Assembly: GCF_017356015.1 (NCBI RefSeq)
Contig: NZ_JAFIQV010000028.1
Span: 1-64,000 of the forward strand
Origin: Azospirillum sp. SYSU D00513
GTDB taxonomy: Bacteria; Pseudomonadota; Alphaproteobacteria; Azospirillales; Azospirillaceae
DNA: 64,000 bases
Direction of reading: 5' to 3'
In this document: in pieces, positions 52,776 to 60,809 of the stretch
Numbering within the stretch: position 1 is the first letter of the stretch
Layout: each line of letters begins with the position of its first letter
Made by a program: the position numbers and the translations under genes
The notes under the pieces: generated by a model
Databases searched by the model: none
What the model saw: the letters and a program-made list of their open reading frames with translations, nothing else
Told to the model about the DNA's origin: nothing

Positions 52776-53186
52776 ATGGAAGCGCAGAACAACGCCGCCC
52801 CGGTCGTCGCCCTCCTGGAGGATGACGACCAGGTGCGGTTCGCCGTGACGGCCCTGCTGGGATCGAAGGGGATCGAGACCGTCGCGGCGGCGGTGGGGGC
52901 GGAGCTTGCCGGGATGATCATCGCGCGCGGCGTCCGGCCGGCGCTGCTGATCGCCGATTACCGGCTGGGCTCCGCGACCGCGCTGGAGGAGGTGCCGGCG
53001 GTCCTGCCCGCCCTGGCCCCGGATGCCCGCGTGATCGCCACCACCGGCGACACCTCGCCCGCGACGCGGGACCTCATCGAGGGGAACGGCTGGGGCCTGC
53101 TCATCAAGCCCTACAAGCCGCAGGAATTGCTGGCACTGGTCGCGGAGTCCCGCGCGGCGACCGAAGGGGCGGTCGGCCCGGCCTGA
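52776..53186 (+). CDS. Solo receiver-domain protein
   Basis: A 136-residue receiver. The acidic pocket is LLEDDDQV near 14-18, the probable phosphoacceptor is D61 in LLIADYRLG, the threonine lies in IATTGDTSPAT and the lysine in LLIKPYKPQEL. As with 43861, the wording matches receivers of hybrid kinases. Divergent from Crp/Fnr C with 188 bases between. No kinase is adjacent. Confidence 0.83.
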   Translation: MEAQNNAAPVVALLEDDDQVRFAVTALLGSKGIETVAAAVGAELAGMIIARGVRPALLIADYRLGSATALEEVPAVLPALAPDARVIATTGDTSPATRDLIEGNGWGLLIKPYKPQELLALVAESRAATEGAVGPA

Positions 53187-53247
53187 CGGCCGGGAGGGGA
53201 ACGGCGGGCGGCGCCCGCCGGAATTGGCGCTGGAACGCGGCGGGGGA

Positions 53248-53460
53248 TCAGCCCTCCGCCTCGCCGCCGCCCTCGCGCGGGGAGAAGGCGAAGAAGGCGC
53301 GGATGCTGTTCCGGTCCCGCTGGATGTTCAGGAACAGGTTGTCCCGGTCGGCGATCGCCTCGGCCGCGATGCGCGCCGTCTGGAATTCCTCCTCGCTGCC
53401 GAAATTCAGCAGCGTCGCGGCCTTCATCCTCGCCGCGTTCTCGAGCGCCTCGATGTGCAT
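53248..53460 (-). CDS. Small protein of unknown function
   Basis: A 70-residue protein: MHIEALENAARMKAATLLNF, then GSEEEFQTARIAAEAIADRD and NLFLNIQRDRNSIRAFFAF, with an acidic Gly-rich tail. It looks soluble and helical. The frame is open farther upstream, but that part is Pro/Arg-rich noise; the ATG at 53460 has CCCAGG directly before it. Unrecognised; codon use is consistent with a gene. Confidence 0.5.
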   Translation of the reverse strand: MHIEALENAARMKAATLLNFGSEEEFQTARIAAEAIADRDNLFLNIQRDRNSIRAFFAFSPREGGGEAEG

Positions 53461-53690
53461 CCTGGGTTCCGATCCTGAACTGTCCCGAAAGCCGACAGCC
53501 CAACATCTTTCGCCCCGGACTTCAACCCCACGGGCGCGCCATCCCACGATGCGGGAAGGGAGGGGGGTGTTTGGAGGGGGGCGGGGCGGCGGTTGCTGGA
53601 GGTGAGGCGGTTTTCTGGTTTCCACCGTGGTTCCGCAGGGTAAGGGATCGCTGAACAAAGCCCGGATTCATCAACAGGCAACCACACCAC

Positions 53691-53990
53691 CGTCATCCCC
53701 GCGGACGCGGGGATCCAGGGTTTCCAACGGTTTCGCTTTGGGAAGGACTGGATTCCCGCTCTCAAGCAAACTTCGTTTGCTCTGACGCGGCAGGCGAATG
53801 CCAGAAGCATTCGCCAAGAGCGTTTCGCGGGAATGACGAAGAGGGAGGTTGCAGTCTTCGGCAAGACGGGCCGATGTGCAAAAGTTAACGACTATGCGGG
53901 AAAGCGGGGATCCAGAAGTCCGCAGAACGAATGCCGTGGAAGAGTCCTGGACCCCCGCTTTCGCGGGGGTAACGGGTAAGTTGTTGTTTT
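53691..53990. repeat. Composite repeat with paired hairpins (copy 3)
   Basis: The core 53691-53838 is almost identical to the copy at 40436: CGTCATCCCCGC / GCGGGAATGACG arms, hairpin 1 AGCAAAC-TTC-GTTTGCT (53765-53781), and hairpin 2 GGCGAATGC-CAGAA-GCATTCGCC (53793-53815). It continues with GGGCCGATGTGCAAAAGTTA and ends with further GCGGGGATCCAG and CCCGCTTTCGCGGG elements. It fills the gap between the small gene at 53248 and HicB; the remaining bases look non-coding. Confidence 0.8.
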
Positions 53991-54104
53991 TCTTTACATT
54001 TCAACTCTGGAAGATATGTACGCTCCATAGTGTTTCACGGGGGTGACGGCTACATGGTTGCGTGTTCCTATAGGCATATCAGGCCGTACTCTCTGGATCG
54101 TGAC

Positions 54105-54437
54105 ATGCCCGAATACGTAGCCCTGCTCCACAAATCCCCGGGTTCCTGTCACGGCGTCATGTTCCCCGACTTTCCCGGCTGCGTGAGCGCGGGCGAGACT
54201 GTGGAGGACGCGTTGCGCATGGGGGCCGAGGCGCTGGCGCTGCACATGGAGGGCATGCGCCGGGATGGCGAGGCCGTTCCCGAGCCGCGGACGCTGGAGG
54301 AGATCCGGGCGGCCGGCGAGGCTTGGGTCATCTGGGAGGGGGCCATCGCCGTGCTGGTGGAGCCGAAGGACGGTCGCGCCCCGGAACCCCTGCCGCCCCG
54401 GCCTATTCGCATTAGGCCCTCGAACCGAAGGCCCTGA
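54105..54437 (+). CDS. HicB-type antitoxin-like protein (orphan)
   Basis: A 110-residue protein. Its N-terminal 65 residues match the HicB RNase H-like antitoxin fold: MPEYVALLHKSPGSCHGVMF, then PDFPGCVSAGETVEDALRMG. HicB normally neutralises the HicA mRNA interferase encoded next to it. No HicA reading frame is visible on either side, so it is an orphan. The C-terminal 35 residues are Pro/Arg-rich, and no HTH or ribbon-helix-helix is evident. The ATG at 54105 is the family start. Confidence 0.8.
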   Translation: MPEYVALLHKSPGSCHGVMFPDFPGCVSAGETVEDALRMGAEALALHMEGMRRDGEAVPEPRTLEEIRAAGEAWVIWEGAIAVLVEPKDGRAPEPLPPRPIRIRPSNRRP

Positions 54438-54506
54438 ACGTCCGGCCTATGCCTTTCCAACCGTATACAAACACCCCGCCGTCCGTACTATGGGCCGAGA
54501 TGAAAG

Positions 54507-55316
54507 ATGCTTATGGCCCCAGGGTTATTTTTGACCGATCCATCCCCCAGCACTGACCGGCCCGGCAGCCGGGAGGACGAACTCGCGGCCCGCGTGGCGG
54601 AGCTGGAGGAGGCCGTGCGGGCGCGGGACGATTTCCTCGCGATCGCCGCGCATGAGCTGCGCAACCCCATGCACGCGCTGAGCCTTCACCTGGGGCTGGC
54701 CCAGGCGCGGGCGGCCAGGCTCGCGGACGCGGAGCTGATCGGGACGCTGGACGGGGCCGGCCGGTCGCTCGAGCGCTACATCGAGCGGGCGACGGTCCTG
54801 CTCGACGTGTCGCGCGTCAACGCCGGGCAGCGGGCGCTGCACCTCCAGGATCTCGATCTCGCCGCCCTGGTCCGGCAGGTTGCCGGCGGCCATGCGGCGG
54901 AGGCCGCCTACACCGGCGCCGCCTTGCTGCTGGACCTGCCGGACAGCCTGTACGGCCGCTGGGACGGGATGGCGGTGGAGCAGATCCTCGGCAACCTGCT
55001 GTCCAACGCCATCAAGTACGGCGCCGGCGGGCCGGTGGAGGTAACGCTGGCCCGCCGGGAGGCCGAGGCGCTGCTGACGGTGCGCGACCATGGCCCCGGC
55101 ATCGCGGCGGAGGACCTGGAGCGCATCTTCGGGCGGTTCGAGCAGGTGGTCTCCCGCGCGCCGCGGGCGGGATTCGGGATCGGGCTCTGGCTTGTCCGCT
55201 CGCTTCTGGAGGCGCAGGGCGGTAGCATCGCCGTGCAGAGCCGGCCGGGCGAGGGCGCCGCCTTCACGGTGCGGCTGCCGCTTGACGCAACACCCTTCGG
55301 ACATCAGCGCCCATGA
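54507..55316 (+). CDS. Soluble histidine kinase in KaiC operon
   Basis: A 269-residue kinase without a recognisable sensor domain. A short coiled coil (about 24-42, AARVAELEEAVRARDDFL) leads into HisKA with AIAAHELRNPMHALSLH, then HATPase with ILGNLLSNAIKYGAGG, LTVRDHGPGIAAEDLERIFG and GFGIGLWLVRSLLEAQGG. Its last four bases overlap the KaiC start (ATGA), so the two are translationally coupled. Input probably comes through KaiC or another bound protein, which is inference. Confidence 0.9.
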   Translation: MLMAPGLFLTDPSPSTDRPGSREDELAARVAELEEAVRARDDFLAIAAHELRNPMHALSLHLGLAQARAARLADAELIGTLDGAGRSLERYIERATVLLDVSRVNAGQRALHLQDLDLAALVRQVAGGHAAEAAYTGAALLLDLPDSLYGRWDGMAVEQILGNLLSNAIKYGAGGPVEVTLARREAEALLTVRDHGPGIAAEDLERIFGRFEQVVSRAPRAGFGIGLWLVRSLLEAQGGSIAVQSRPGEGAAFTVRLPLDATPFGHQRP

Positions 55317-56851
55317 CCAACGCGCCGGCCACGGCCCCCGAGCATCCGCCCGCCCTCGACCGCGTGCCGAGCGGCATCCACGGGCTGGACCTCATCCTGC
55401 GCGGCGGCTTCCTGAGGGGCGGCGTCTACATCATCCAGGGGGTGCCGGGTGCCGGCAAGACCATCCTGGCGAACCAGATGTGCTTCACCCATGTCGCGTC
55501 GGGCGGGCGGGCGGCCTATGTCACGCTGCTGGCGGAGTCGCACACGCGCATGCTCCAGCACCTGCGCCCGATGTCCTTATTCGACGAATCCGCGATTCCC
55601 GAGCGGCTCTATTACGTCAGCGGCTTCAAGACGCTGGAGGATGAGGGGCTGAAGGGGCTGGTGGACCTGCTGCGCCGCGAGATCCGCGGCCAGAAGGCGA
55701 GCCTGATGGTGCTGGACGGTCTGGTCGCGGCGGAGGAGACGGCGGGCTCCGACCGCGAGTTCAAGAAGTTCGTCCACGAGGTGCAGACCCACGCGGCGAT
55801 GCACGACTGCACCGTGCTGCTGCTGACCAGCGGCAAGCCGGGGCCGGTGCGGGCCGAGCACACCATGGTGGACGGGCTGATCGATCTGGACGACCAGGTG
55901 TTCGAGGTGCGCACCGAGCGCGCGCTCCAGGTCCGCAAGTTCCGGGGCAGCGGGTCGCTGCGCGGCCGCCACCCGTTCCGCATCACCACGGACGGGCTGG
56001 TGGTCTATCCGCGCATCGAGGCCGTCTTCGGCACGCCGTCGGCCCAGGACCGGCCGACGCACGACCGGATGGCCTCGGGCATCGACGGGCTGGACGGGCT
56101 GATCGGCGGCGGGATCGTCCGGGCCAGCACCATGGCCCTGCTGGGCTCCACCGGCATCGGCAAGACCACCTTCGGCCTGCATTTCCTGGCGCGGTCGAGC
56201 GAGGCGGAGCCCGGCCTGATGTTCGGCTTCTACGAGACGCCGGAGCGCCTCCGGCTGAAGGCCGCAGCGCTGGGTCTGGATTTCGAGGGGCTGGAGAGGA
56301 GCGGCGCCCTGGAGATCGTCTGGCAGGCGCAGGGCGAGAACGTGCTGGACGAGCTGGCGCACCGGCTGCGCGACGCGGTGCGCCGGCGCGGCGTGCGGCG
56401 GCTGTTCGTGGACGGGCTGGGCGGCTTCGTCGAATCGGCCGTCCATCCGGAGCGGATGAGCCGCTTCTTCTCGGTCCTGTCGAACGAGCTGCGGGCGCTG
56501 GACGTCACCGCGATCTACACGATGGAAACGCGCGAGATCATCGCGCCGACGCTGCAGGTTCCGATCAACGGCATCTCCTCGCTGGTCGAGAACATGGCCG
56601 TGCTGCGCTTCGTGGAGGCGCGGGCGCGGACCCGGCGCCTCTTATCCATCATCAAGACGCGCGACAGCGATTTCGACCCGGCGCTCCAGGAGTTCGAGAT
56701 CACCGGGCGGGGCCTGCGCATCGTCGGGCCCTTCGCGCGGTACGAGAACCTCCTGTCCGGCCAGGCGCACGCGCCGGACGCGCCTTCGCCGGATGCCTCC
56801 GCGCCGGGTGCCGGCCCTTCCGAACCGCCGCCCGGCCGGGGTGACGCGTGA
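55313..56851 (+). CDS. KaiC-family double RecA-type ATPase
   Basis: A 512-residue protein with two KaiC/RecA domains, the same size and order as the cyanobacterial clock protein. Domain 1 has Walker A GVPGAGKT at 43-50. Domain 2 has GSTGIGKT near 278-285. The CII phosphorylation loop region reads INGISSLVENMAVLRFVEAR near 415-434, aligning ISS with the Ser-Thr pair (S431/T432) of Synechococcus KaiC. The catalytic Glu pairs seem reduced to one Glu (LLAES, GFYETPER). KaiA and KaiB are absent nearby. It lies between a kinase and a receiver, overlapping both by four bases. Confidence 0.92.
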   Translation: MTNAPATAPEHPPALDRVPSGIHGLDLILRGGFLRGGVYIIQGVPGAGKTILANQMCFTHVASGGRAAYVTLLAESHTRMLQHLRPMSLFDESAIPERLYYVSGFKTLEDEGLKGLVDLLRREIRGQKASLMVLDGLVAAEETAGSDREFKKFVHEVQTHAAMHDCTVLLLTSGKPGPVRAEHTMVDGLIDLDDQVFEVRTERALQVRKFRGSGSLRGRHPFRITTDGLVVYPRIEAVFGTPSAQDRPTHDRMASGIDGLDGLIGGGIVRASTMALLGSTGIGKTTFGLHFLARSSEAEPGLMFGFYETPERLRLKAAALGLDFEGLERSGALEIVWQAQGENVLDELAHRLRDAVRRRGVRRLFVDGLGGFVESAVHPERMSRFFSVLSNELRALDVTAIYTMETREIIAPTLQVPINGISSLVENMAVLRFVEARARTRRLLSIIKTRDSDFDPALQEFEITGRGLRIVGPFARYENLLSGQAHAPDAPSPDASAPGAGPSEPPPGRGDA

Positions 56852-57207
56852 AGACGATCCTCCTGGTCGAAGACGAGTTCGGCATCGCGACCGCCTTGAC
56901 GCTGATCCTGGAGGATGAGGGATACCGCGTCTTCTCCGCCGCCAACGGGCGCAAGGCGCTGGACCGCATGGGGGAGATCGCGCCGGACCTCGTGGTCACG
57001 GACTTCATGATGCCGGTGCTGGACGGGGCGGCGCTGGGCCAGGCGCTGCGCGCCGACCCGGCCTGGAAGGACATCCCCATCGTGATGATGAGCGCCGTGC
57101 CGGAGGAGTCCGTCGCCAAGCGCTTCGACGGCTACACCGCCTTCCTGCGCAAACCCTTCACCCTGCCGGGCTTCCTCGGTCTCGTGACCCGGATCCTGGG
57201 GGACTGA
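56848..57207 (+). CDS. Single-domain response regulator in KaiC operon
   Basis: A 119-residue receiver: ILLVEDEFGIA, phosphoacceptor D52 in LVVTDFMMPVLDG, switch lysine in AFLRKPFTLPGF. The GTG start overlaps the KaiC stop (GTGA), completing a fully coupled kinase-KaiC-receiver operon. With no output domain, it must act through protein contacts or phosphotransfer. Confidence 0.9.
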   Translation: MKTILLVEDEFGIATALTLILEDEGYRVFSAANGRKALDRMGEIAPDLVVTDFMMPVLDGAALGQALRADPAWKDIPIVMMSAVPEESVAKRFDGYTAFLRKPFTLPGFLGLVTRILGD

Positions 57208-57240
57208 GGCGGAAGGGCATCAAAATCAAAAGCCTGGGAG

Positions 57241-57295
57241 ATGGTGCGGGCGGCGGGGTTCGAACCCGCATGCCATGGACGAAGGATTTCAAGCC
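57241..57295 (-). repeat. Copy of the tRNA-Leu 3' end (attachment-site-like direct repeat)
   Basis: The first 38 bases are identical to the 3' half of the tRNA-Leu gene at 59328 (acceptor strand, T-arm GGGGTTCGAACCC and the variable region). The next ~15 bases, covering the anticodon arm, carry several mismatches. It cannot be a tRNA because the 5' half is missing. It lies in direct orientation with the intact gene and marks the far end of the island. Confidence 0.85.
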
Positions 57296-57382
57296 CTTTT
57301 CAGATCGCTGCGGCCGGGGAGTTCCAAGGTGCGGCGGCGGACAGGCGGAAGCTTGATGCCGGACAGGGAAAGGGCTGCTCCG

Positions 57383-58009
57383 TCACGTGGCCTTGGAGGC
57401 CGGGAACGCATTCAGCGCGGCCTTCGCGCGATCGGCGAACTGATCGACGCGGGCGGCCAGGGAGACCGGATCACCGAGTTCGGCGAGGTCGATCCACTCG
57501 CCATAGACGCACACGCCAGTGGCTTCATCGAATAGGGCTTCCCGGTCGTCGGGCCAGTGGTTGACCTCCACCACGACGTTTGAATGCCATGAGGGCGAAT
57601 CTTCACGCTTGCGCCGGTACTCCAGCAGGTAGAGACGCAACTCGCTGCGGCAGTCCTCGGGCGGCAGGAAGCGCGACGGGTCCGGCTCAAAATTTCCGTT
57701 CCGGTCCTTTTCGGCCTTCAATCCGGTATCCGACACGATGTCAATGTACAGGAATTGGTCGCCGATCTCCGCAGGTTCCGTCCCCCGATAACCTTCGAAG
57801 CCGATCAGGCTGAACGGCAGCGCATCCCACATCCATTTGGATTCGATGCCCTGGTCCGGCCGGTCGAACTGGTATTCGATGCGGTAGGGAGCGAAGCCCA
57901 GCCGCTCGCGGATCATGGCTGCGATGTGCACCACGCGCTTCTGATAGCCCCACAGAAGGCGGTAGGCGCGGCGCACGTCGAGCAACGCGCCGGAGAGGTC
58001 CTGGCTCAT
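57383..58009 (-). CDS. Uncharacterised partner protein of the PD-(D/E)XK gene
   Basis: A 208-residue protein I do not recognise. The N-terminal helical part is LLWGYQKRVVHIAAMIRERL then GFAPYRIEYQFDRPDQGIES. The middle is beta-rich (FLYIDIVSDTGLKAEKD, LRLYLLEYRRKREDSP). The acidic C-terminal section includes ATGVCVYGEWIDLAELGDPV. No membrane segment. Its ATG overlaps the stop of the nuclease-like gene by four bases, so the two are coupled and probably work together. Confidence 0.75.
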   Translation of the reverse strand: MSQDLSGALLDVRRAYRLLWGYQKRVVHIAAMIRERLGFAPYRIEYQFDRPDQGIESKWMWDALPFSLIGFEGYRGTEPAEIGDQFLYIDIVSDTGLKAEKDRNGNFEPDPSRFLPPEDCRSELRLYLLEYRRKREDSPSWHSNVVVEVNHWPDDREALFDEATGVCVYGEWIDLAELGDPVSLAARVDQFADRAKAALNAFPASKAT

Positions 58010-58818
58010 GATCGACCCTCACGATGGAAGACGGACGGGGCGGTGGTGATTCCGCCGTGGGTGTCAAGAACGGGGAATGGGCGGGGCCACCGGGGAAAAG
58101 CCATCTCCGCCCCAGCGCCCAGGCGCAGACCGGCCCATGACCCGGCCAGCATGTCGATCAGCCAGACCGGCCGCGTCACGCGGACGCCATGCATCGCCAG
58201 CCCCTCGCGCAGGTCGCGGAGAAGGCGGCGGTGCTCCGGCTGGTCGGGAAGCGCGCGGTCCACGAGTCCGAACAGGTCCAGCCACGACGCGTAGCCGAGG
58301 CGGAAATCCTCTTCGTGATCCTGCCCGGTGGTCTCGCGGATGAACGCCAGCGCTCCTCGGCGGAGATCATCGACCGTTTCCGCGCGGCCGTCTCGCAGGC
58401 CTGACACGGCCAGCATCCACACGGGCTTTCCCGGATAGCGCCGCCGCGTGGCCAGCCATTCCCGTCCGATTTGATCGGCCTTCTGGCCGGTGCCACGGTC
58501 GAAGCGCTTGGCCTCGATCACCAGGACGCCAGTGTCGAACTCGATGGCGACGTCGGGCTCCACCGTCTTGCGCGGGTCTTCCGCTTGCGGCAAGGGCCAA
58601 CAGGGCCAGAAGATCACCTCCTGAACCACGCGCGGCGTCGGCGGCATGCCCGCCCCGCTCCACAGCGCCGGATCGAACAGGACGCGGATCAGCGTGGCAT
58701 CGGGCAGGTATGCCAACCGTTCGAACACGGTCGCGGTCGTGGTGTCCTCCAGCAGGCGGACATCGTCGCCCTCGTTCCCGGAGCGCCGCAGCTTGCCGCG
58801 CAGGCAAGCGTTCAGCAT
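58006..58818 (-). CDS. PD-(D/E)XK nuclease-like protein
   Basis: A 270-residue protein with a PD-(D/E)XK-type core: EPDVAIEFDTGVLVIEAKRF (P88-D89, then E102-A-K104), preceded by a helix containing a Glu in RVVQEVIFWP. This is the catalytic layout of many restriction-type endonucleases. The rest (WLDLFGLVDRALPDQPEHRR, RPVWLIDMLAGSWAGLRLGA) is unfamiliar. Its start overlaps the end of the hsdS remnant and its stop overlaps the next gene. A defence function in a former type I restriction locus is plausible but inferred. Confidence 0.7.
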   Translation of the reverse strand: MLNACLRGKLRRSGNEGDDVRLLEDTTTATVFERLAYLPDATLIRVLFDPALWSGAGMPPTPRVVQEVIFWPCWPLPQAEDPRKTVEPDVAIEFDTGVLVIEAKRFDRGTGQKADQIGREWLATRRRYPGKPVWMLAVSGLRDGRAETVDDLRRGALAFIRETTGQDHEEDFRLGYASWLDLFGLVDRALPDQPEHRRLLRDLREGLAMHGVRVTRPVWLIDMLAGSWAGLRLGAGAEMAFPRWPRPFPVLDTHGGITTAPSVFHREGRS

Positions 58819-59084
58819 GGCGCGTCCCCAGCCCGCCGCCGCCCCCGCCGAGGCTTATCCGCCCCAGCCGCCGCCCGCTCGGCGCGGATGCGCTCCAGCA
58901 GGACGGAGGCTGGCTCGTCCTTCGGGTCATGCCGGACCAGTTCGCCCCGGAAGGCCTTGGCGAGGATGGATTGGTTGAGGTTGGGGAGGCGGGCGCGAAT
59001 CTGCCCAACCGTTTGATCTGTCCTTTCAAGCGATGCCAATGCACGGCCGCATCGCTGAACAATTACCGCCTGCGTCGCGTACAC
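58812..59084 (-). pseudogene. Type I restriction specificity subunit HsdS, C-terminal remnant
   Basis: The reading LPNLNQSILAKAFRGELVRH then DPKDEPASVLLERIRAERAA is the signature C-terminus of HsdS proteins. Only about 90 residues remain; both target-recognition domains are missing, and no hsdM or hsdR is present. The GTG given as start is only the first available codon. Its end overlaps the nuclease-like gene by seven bases, indicating that the following pair was part of the original restriction operon. Confidence 0.8.
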
Positions 59085-59327
59085 GCTGGTTCCTTAGTAT
59101 GCCTCTATGGCGAATCACCATAAGGTTTACCGCTTTACGACCTGCGCGTGAAGGGTAGGGGATGCGCGTTCGCGTACCCTATGGAAAGCCGCGCCAACAT
59201 GCGCGCTAGACCTGAAGAGGATGCAAATTTGTCGTCGGGGCCATATAGATCTAAAGGTGATGCGCATCGCGTAGCCGTTTCCCTAAATGGAAAAAGGCAA
59301 CCTTAAGCTAATGGTCTTCCGGGAGAA

Positions 59328-59411
59328 TGGTGCGGGCGGCGGGGTTCGAACCCGCATGCCATGGGCGAGGGATTTTAAGTCCCTTGCGTCTGCCAATTCC
59401 GCCACGCCCGC
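59328..59411 (-). tRNA. tRNA-Leu (anticodon UAA)
   Basis: The minus strand starts GCGGGCGTGGCGGAATTGGC and ends CGCCCGC-A-CCA. The 7-bp acceptor stem GCGGGCG/CGCCCGC is perfect, and CCA is encoded. The anticodon loop CTTAAAA between GGGA and TCCC gives UAA. A long variable arm and the T-arm GGGGTTCGAACCCC fit a class II leucine tRNA of 84 bases. Its 3' end is repeated at 57241. Confidence 0.95.
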
Positions 59412-59616
59412 ACTGTGCCAACCGGCCGTTCCAGCAGAGGGATACCGCCCGGTTTGGTTGAACGCATTGATCTGTATCACACCAGACCTACCCGAATGAC
59501 TTAGACCGTTCGTGCTGGTCCGGTCAAGGGGGTCAAAAGTCGGATTCCGCGACCCGATATGTTGGGCGGAAATCCCCTTCCTCCTAACGTTTCTGCCAAT
59601 TCCGAAGGACAATACG

Positions 59617-59784
59617 ATGGGAAGCGTCGATTGGATCAGTGTCATCGCGCTGGCGATGGTGGCCGTCCTGGTCGTGCCCGGCGCGCTGGCGCGCAACCGG
59701 GGCACCTGGCTGCCCTACGCCGCGGTCTGGCTGGGGGTGATCGTGGCGCTCGTCTGGGGCTACGACCGGTTCGGGCCGTTCTGA
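59617..59784 (+). CDS. Small two-helix membrane protein
   Basis: A 55-residue protein: MGSVDWISVIALAMVAVLVV, a short loop GALARNRGTW, then LPYAAVWLGVIVALVWGYDR. Two membrane segments are evident. The start has GAAGGAC upstream. I do not recognise a family; similar tiny membrane proteins are common in alphaproteobacteria beside cinA-like genes, but no role is known to me. Confidence 0.65.
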   Translation: MGSVDWISVIALAMVAVLVVPGALARNRGTWLPYAAVWLGVIVALVWGYDRFGPF

Positions 59785-59806
59785 TCCAGTCTCCTCTCCG
59801 CCGCTC

Positions 59807-60580
59807 TCAACCCTTCGTGCCGTGGGTGACGTTCGGCGTGCCGCCGAGGTCGCGGACCAGCCCGGCCAGCTCCTCCGTCGCGGCGTCCAGCCGGGCCTCG
59901 TCGGTGCCGCGCAGGACGAGGCTGACGCCGAAAAAGCCGTTCCGGAAATAGGGGTAGCTGCCGATCTCCAGCTCCGGGTAGCGGTCCTGGAGGGCGCCCA
60001 GCCCGGCGGCGATGTTGCCCTCCGCCAGCTCGCAGGCCACCGTGCGGGCGTGCTGCGCCGGGCCGCCCTGCAGCTTCGGCAGCAGCCCGTCCAGCATCGC
60101 GCGCATGATCTGCGGCACGCCGGCCATCACGAAGACGTTGCCGATCCGGAAGCCCGGCGCCTGGCTGATGGGGTTGTCGATGAGGGTGGCGCCCGCCGGC
60201 ACATGGGCCATGCGCAGCCGCGCCTCGTTGAGCTGGCCGGGGGCGTAGTGCCGCTCCAGCCGGGCGACCGCCTCGGCGTTCAGCTCCAGCGCGACGCCGA
60301 AGGCCTTGGCGACGCAGGCCGAGGTGATGTCGTCGTGGGTCGGCCCGATGCCGCCGGTGGTGAAGACGTAATCGTAGCGGGCGCGCAGGGCGTTCACCGC
60401 CGCGACGATCTCCTCCTCCAGGTCCGGGACGACGCGCGCCTCGCGCACCAGCACCCCGATCCCCATCAGCGTTTCCGCGATGTGCGCCAGGTTCACGTCC
60501 TTGGTGCGGCCGGACAGGATCTCGTTGCCGACGATCAGGACGGCGGCGGTCGGGTTGGCGGCGGCGGGGGCGGCGGTCAT
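59807..60580 (-). CDS. CinA-like molybdopterin-binding domain protein
   Basis: A 257-residue protein consisting of the N-terminal MoCF_biosynth-type domain of CinA: AAVLIVGNEILSGRTKDVNL, VFTTGGIGPTHDDITSACVA and VFVMAGVPQIMRAMLD. The C-terminal PncC/nicotinamide amidase half of full CinA is absent. Members are annotated competence/damage-inducible or molybdopterin-binding and may act in nucleotide housekeeping. It converges with the small membrane gene and is divergent from map, 229 bases apart. Confidence 0.88.
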   Translation of the reverse strand: MTAAPAAANPTAAVLIVGNEILSGRTKDVNLAHIAETLMGIGVLVREARVVPDLEEEIVAAVNALRARYDYVFTTGGIGPTHDDITSACVAKAFGVALELNAEAVARLERHYAPGQLNEARLRMAHVPAGATLIDNPISQAPGFRIGNVFVMAGVPQIMRAMLDGLLPKLQGGPAQHARTVACELAEGNIAAGLGALQDRYPELEIGSYPYFRNGFFGVSLVLRGTDEARLDAATEELAGLVRDLGGTPNVTHGTKG

Positions 60581-60809
60581 GCGGGCTTGATCCCTTGTCG
60601 TGGTTGGCCGGGGGACGGCGGGACGGGCGGCAGCATAGATGAGCGCGCATCCCCTGTCGCTTCAAGGGCCAGCCTTCAGGGCCGGCCTTCACCGGGCGCT
60701 CCCGCGGGCATGCTTTGCCTTGTGCGGCAGCCGTTTTGCGCCTATGTGCTGGCACGCACCGCGCGACGGCATCACACGACGACACCACAGGACGACAGGG
60801 CTGACTTTC

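Larger units (their letters stand above)
57241..59327. mobile_element. Remnant genomic island at tRNA-Leu
   Basis: A segment of about 2.1 kb bounded by the intact tRNA-Leu(UAA) and the duplicated tRNA 3' end. Contents are an hsdS tail and two coupled genes, all on the minus strand. No integrase remains. Its GC content is lower than the flanks, and the 240 bases next to the tRNA (59085-59327) are AT-rich without a gene. tRNA 3' ends are classic integration sites for phages and islands. Confidence 0.75.

Noticed and set aside
57241..57295. Second tRNA gene
   Set aside because: Only the 3' half of tRNA-Leu is present, with mismatches in the anticodon arm; treated as an attachment-site copy.
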